Below are positions 6,827 to 8,475 of a DNA stretch of 8,475 nucleotides, one piece after another. The stretch covers positions 1 to 8,475 of the forward strand of contig WOZY01000212.1 of assembly GCA_011620045.1 (NCBI GenBank), given 5' to 3'. A program made the translations under genes and the position numbers. Source of the stretch: Mesotoga sp. (GTDB taxonomy: Bacteria; Thermotogota; Thermotogae; Petrotogales; Kosmotogaceae). How positions within the stretch are numbered: the first letter of the stretch is position 1; every line of letters begins with the position of its first letter. A model generated the notes under the pieces. That model ran no database searches. It saw nothing but the letters and a program-made list of their open reading frames with translations, and was not told where the DNA came from.

Positions 6827-6934
6827 TAAGAAAATATTAAGAAGTGCAACAATGAAGAGAATTTTGGTAACATATCGAAGACATCGTACGTAAATGGTAG
6901 TCATTACCTCACATTGGACTTGACATGATCCATA

Positions 6935-8272
6935 CTAAATTACCGGCTTCAGCCATCGCTTCGTTAAGATAACAATGGCCGCCACAGAGGAAATCACTAG
7001 ATTGCTTAAGAACATCGCGTACCATATTCCTGTGGTTCCCATGGACAGACCGAAGAAGTATATCAGAGGAAGGCGTATTCCCCAAAGTCTTGTGATATTG
7101 AGAATCATGGACTGAATCGTATGGCCTGAGCCTCTTAAAGCCATGTCGAAGATGTTGTAACTTGCGAAGAAAGGTATGGAGAAGGAGACTATTCTGAAGT
7201 ACTTCTCTCCTTCAATCAAGACAAGCGGGTCATTGATGAAAAACGCCGTCACTTCCTTCCCAAAGAAGAACGTGCCGGTGCAGACCACTCCTACAATCAA
7301 CACGTTTATTCCGGTCGCCTTCCATACAACTGAATAAGCGTCATTCTTTCTTCCGGCGCCTAGGTACTGGCCAACCATCGATGACGTTGCCTGGGAAAGG
7401 CCGAAAGAGAACATCGTTGCAAGTGATGTTATCCTGTTCCCCACACCGAGGGCGGCGGTCGCCACCGAACCGAAGCCGGCAACCATTGAAGTGATTATCA
7501 GGAATGCGAGAGCCGTTATCGACTGTCCGGCAGAAGAGGGGAGACCTATCCTCAAGACGCGAGTAAGAGTTTTCCACTTCGGCCTAAGATCTTTGAAATT
7601 GACTTTGAATCCTCTCTTTCCTTTGAATAGAATGACTGTTGCAACGATCACAACAAATCCTCTTGATATTACAGTTGCAAGAGCTGCGCCGAAGACCTCC
7701 AGTCTAGGAAAGCCTATACCAAATATCAAGAGAGGATCGATAACTGCATTCACCGTTACAGAGAAACCCATCAAGTACATCGGAGTCTTTGTGTCACCGA
7801 TAGCGGTGAATAGCGAGTTGAAAGTGAACATCGTGAAGGTGAAGGGAGCCCCTAGAAAGATCGTTCTCATATACGTATTGGTTACTGAAAGCAGTTCTGG
7901 CGGAATATTGAGAAGCCTCAATACGGTCTCGGAAAAGATCGCACCGAGAAGACCGAGAATCACAGCGACGGCAAAGCTTATGGAAATCACCTGCCCGGCT
8001 ACATGAGAGGCCTCTTCCTTTCTTCCTGCCCCAAGATTCTGAGAGACGAGGGCCAGTCCCGCTACTGCAAGACCCCCTCCTATGGAGATCAGTAAGAAGA
8101 TTGCCGGCCACGCAATTGTGGGTGCGGAAATCTCTACCTTTCCTAGCTTCCCGAGCCAGTAGGCGTCGACCATGTTGTAAACAGTCTGGAATAGCATGGT
8201 AAGAACCGCCGGCCAGGCGAGTTTAAGAAGCGCGCTCATCATGCTTTCATCTAGAATATTGACTCGCTTCAT
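6935..8272 (-). CDS. MATE-family multidrug efflux transporter (NorM/DinF type)
   Basis: This 445-residue, 12-segment membrane protein exports cationic drugs or metabolites in exchange for Na+ or H+. Family features: N-terminal WPAVLTMLFQTVYNMVDAYW (20-39) with the conserved TM1 acidic residue Asp36, the paired repeat motifs VSQNLGAGR (76-84) and VGQYLGAGR (300-308), GDTKTP (159-164) and LRGSGHT (379-385). The two half-repeats are visible as inverted-topology halves starting near residues 15 and 240. Length is typical. The ATG has an AGGAG site 5 nt upstream and a plausible promoter at 8308-8336. No neighbour is co-directional within its transcription unit in the window. The specific substrate cannot be inferred. 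Confidence 0.95.
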   Translation of the reverse strand: MKRVNILDESMMSALLKLAWPAVLTMLFQTVYNMVDAYWLGKLGKVEISAPTIAWPAIFLLISIGGGLAVAGLALVSQNLGAGRKEEASHVAGQVISISFAVAVILGLLGAIFSETVLRLLNIPPELLSVTNTYMRTIFLGAPFTFTMFTFNSLFTAIGDTKTPMYLMGFSVTVNAVIDPLLIFGIGFPRLEVFGAALATVISRGFVVIVATVILFKGKRGFKVNFKDLRPKWKTLTRVLRIGLPSSAGQSITALAFLIITSMVAGFGSVATAALGVGNRITSLATMFSFGLSQATSSMVGQYLGAGRKNDAYSVVWKATGINVLIVGVVCTGTFFFGKEVTAFFINDPLVLIEGEKYFRIVSFSIPFFASYNIFDMALRGSGHTIQSMILNITRLWGIRLPLIYFFGLSMGTTGIWYAMFLSNLVISSVAAIVILTKRWLKPVI

Positions 8273-8307
8273 CTCTGCTCCTATAATTTCGACTACGTAC
8301 TATTTCA

Positions 8308-8336
8308 TTTATAACACAATTGTTATGTAATGAGAA
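8308..8336 (-). promoter_or_regulatory. Candidate sigma-70-type promoter of the MATE gene
   Basis: On the minus strand TTCTCA (4/6 of the -35 consensus, at 8331-8336) is followed after exactly 17 nt by TATAAA (5/6 of the -10 consensus, at 8308-8313). Transcription would begin near 8301, leaving a leader of about 30 nt that contains the AGGAG ribosome binding site. Position, spacing and distance are all reasonable; the -35 match is modest. Confidence 0.5.
8311..8326. promoter_or_regulatory. Inverted repeat (putative operator) within the MATE promoter
   Basis: ATAACA (8311-8316) and TGTTAT (8321-8326) are perfect inverted arms separated by CAAT. The repeat fills the 3' part of the -35/-10 spacer and overlaps the -10 box, a position where a bound repressor would block RNA polymerase. 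Size and symmetry resemble MarR-type operators, and MarR proteins often control efflux pumps, but no regulator gene is in the window. The repeat is seen directly; its role is inferred. Confidence 0.4.
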
Positions 8337-8357
8337 GCGAGGAAAGGCGAAGACCAT

Positions 8358-8383
8358 GGTTGGGGATTGCGGGTTGGGGTTGG
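8358..8383 (+). other. G-rich tract with TTGGGG-like runs
   Basis: The plus strand has runs of G in the order 2, 4, 3, 4, 2 separated by TT, ATTGC, TT and TT. Three runs reach three or more Gs, so a three-tetrad quadruplex lacks one full run, though a two-tetrad form is possible. It lies upstream of the MATE promoter in non-coding DNA. Confidence 0.3.
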
Positions 8384-8399
8384 AAGAGCAAAAGGAACT

Positions 8400-8475
8400 G
8401 GTTGTCCGTTGAGCGGTTCTCCGTTCGCGGACGAAAACCTGTTATTCGTTCCAGAGCGAGGATCTGTTCTTCGTT
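8400..8475. repeat. Degenerate short tandem repeat, consensus KGTTNTYCGTT, cut by the window edge
   Basis: Four copies of an 11-nt unit are visible: GGTTGTCCGTT (8400-8410), GGTTCTCCGTT (8415-8425), TGTTATTCGTT (8440-8450) and TGTTCTTCGTT (8465-8475). Their starts are 15, 25 and 25 nt apart. The last copy ends exactly at the window edge, so the array may continue. The segments between copies are not identical, so this is not a CRISPR array of the usual form. No gene was recognised in 8273-8475. Confidence 0.45.

Larger units (their letters stand above)
6636..6934. other. AT-rich intergenic region between the MATE gene and livK
   Basis: These 299 nt separate the MATE stop codon from the livK start and must carry the livK leader and probably its promoter. 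They are visibly richer in A+T than the flanking genes. The best promoter-like pair on the minus strand is TTGTCA - 16 nt - TACAAC (6799-6826), which is weak. An imperfect stem AAGCTA...TAGCTT (6735-6762) with a C-rich loop is followed on the minus strand by TTTTT about 11 nt later, a poor terminator candidate for the MATE transcript. A 67-codon open frame (6701-6904, minus) encodes a hydrophobic peptide, but this is expected of AT-rich DNA. No RNA gene was recognised. Confidence 0.5.

Noticed and set aside
6636..6934. Riboswitch or T-box in the livK leader
   Set aside because: No recognisable conserved core (such as a T-box TGGN bulge with specifier stem) or paired structure with a terminator was found.
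7491..8006. 171-codon open frame on the plus strand within the MATE gene
   Set aside because: It is a shadow of a complete transporter gene, with no independent support.
8400..8475. CRISPR array
   Set aside because: The repeats are only 11 nt and degenerate, and the 4-14 nt intervals are too short to be spacers.

Overview
The window looks like chromosomal DNA of an anaerobic, fermentative bacterium, most likely a member of the Thermotogota (Mesotoga/Kosmotoga type). This rests on general impression: moderate GC, strong AGGAGG-type ribosome binding sites, frequent TTG/GTG starts, tightly packed operons, and a solute-binding protein with a plain, non-lipoprotein signal peptide. No rRNA or other marker gene is present, so the taxonomic guess is tentative.

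Layout. (1) Positions 1-1967, plus strand: the 3' part of a DegV-family (fatty-acid-binding, FakB-like) gene, a DUF1295 membrane protein, and plsY, the acyl-phosphate:glycerol-3-phosphate acyltransferase. The three are spaced 1-10 nt apart and form a lipid-metabolism operon that ends 10 bp from a convergent operon. (2) Positions 1978-6635, minus strand: a complete branched-chain/amphipathic amino-acid ABC importer in the order livK-livH-livM-livG-livF (binding protein, two permeases, two ATPases). A strong GC-rich hairpin lies between livK and livH, and the last four genes are overlapping or nearly so. (3) Positions 6636-6934: an AT-rich intergenic stretch holding the livK leader. (4) Positions 6935-8272, minus strand: a full-length MATE-family efflux transporter with its own ribosome binding site and a plausible sigma-70-type promoter containing a 16-bp inverted repeat. 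(5) Positions 8273-8475: non-coding, with a G-rich tract and a degenerate tandem repeat that runs off the right edge.

Function. In the lipid operon, FakB-type proteins present fatty acids to a kinase that makes acyl-phosphate, and PlsY uses acyl-phosphate to start phospholipid synthesis. The DUF1295 protein between them is therefore a candidate lipid-modifying membrane enzyme. In the Liv operon, LivK captures the ligand outside the membrane, LivH/LivM form the channel, and LivG/LivF hydrolyse ATP. The hairpin after livK probably lets the binding protein be made in excess. The MATE gene appears to be a separate transcription unit.

Most of the window is ordinary and well explained. I found no CRISPR array, tRNA, rRNA, insertion sequence or prophage. 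The points most worth a second look are the DegV-DUF1295-PlsY linkage, the candidate operator in front of the MATE gene, the livK-livH hairpin, and the phased repeat at the right edge.
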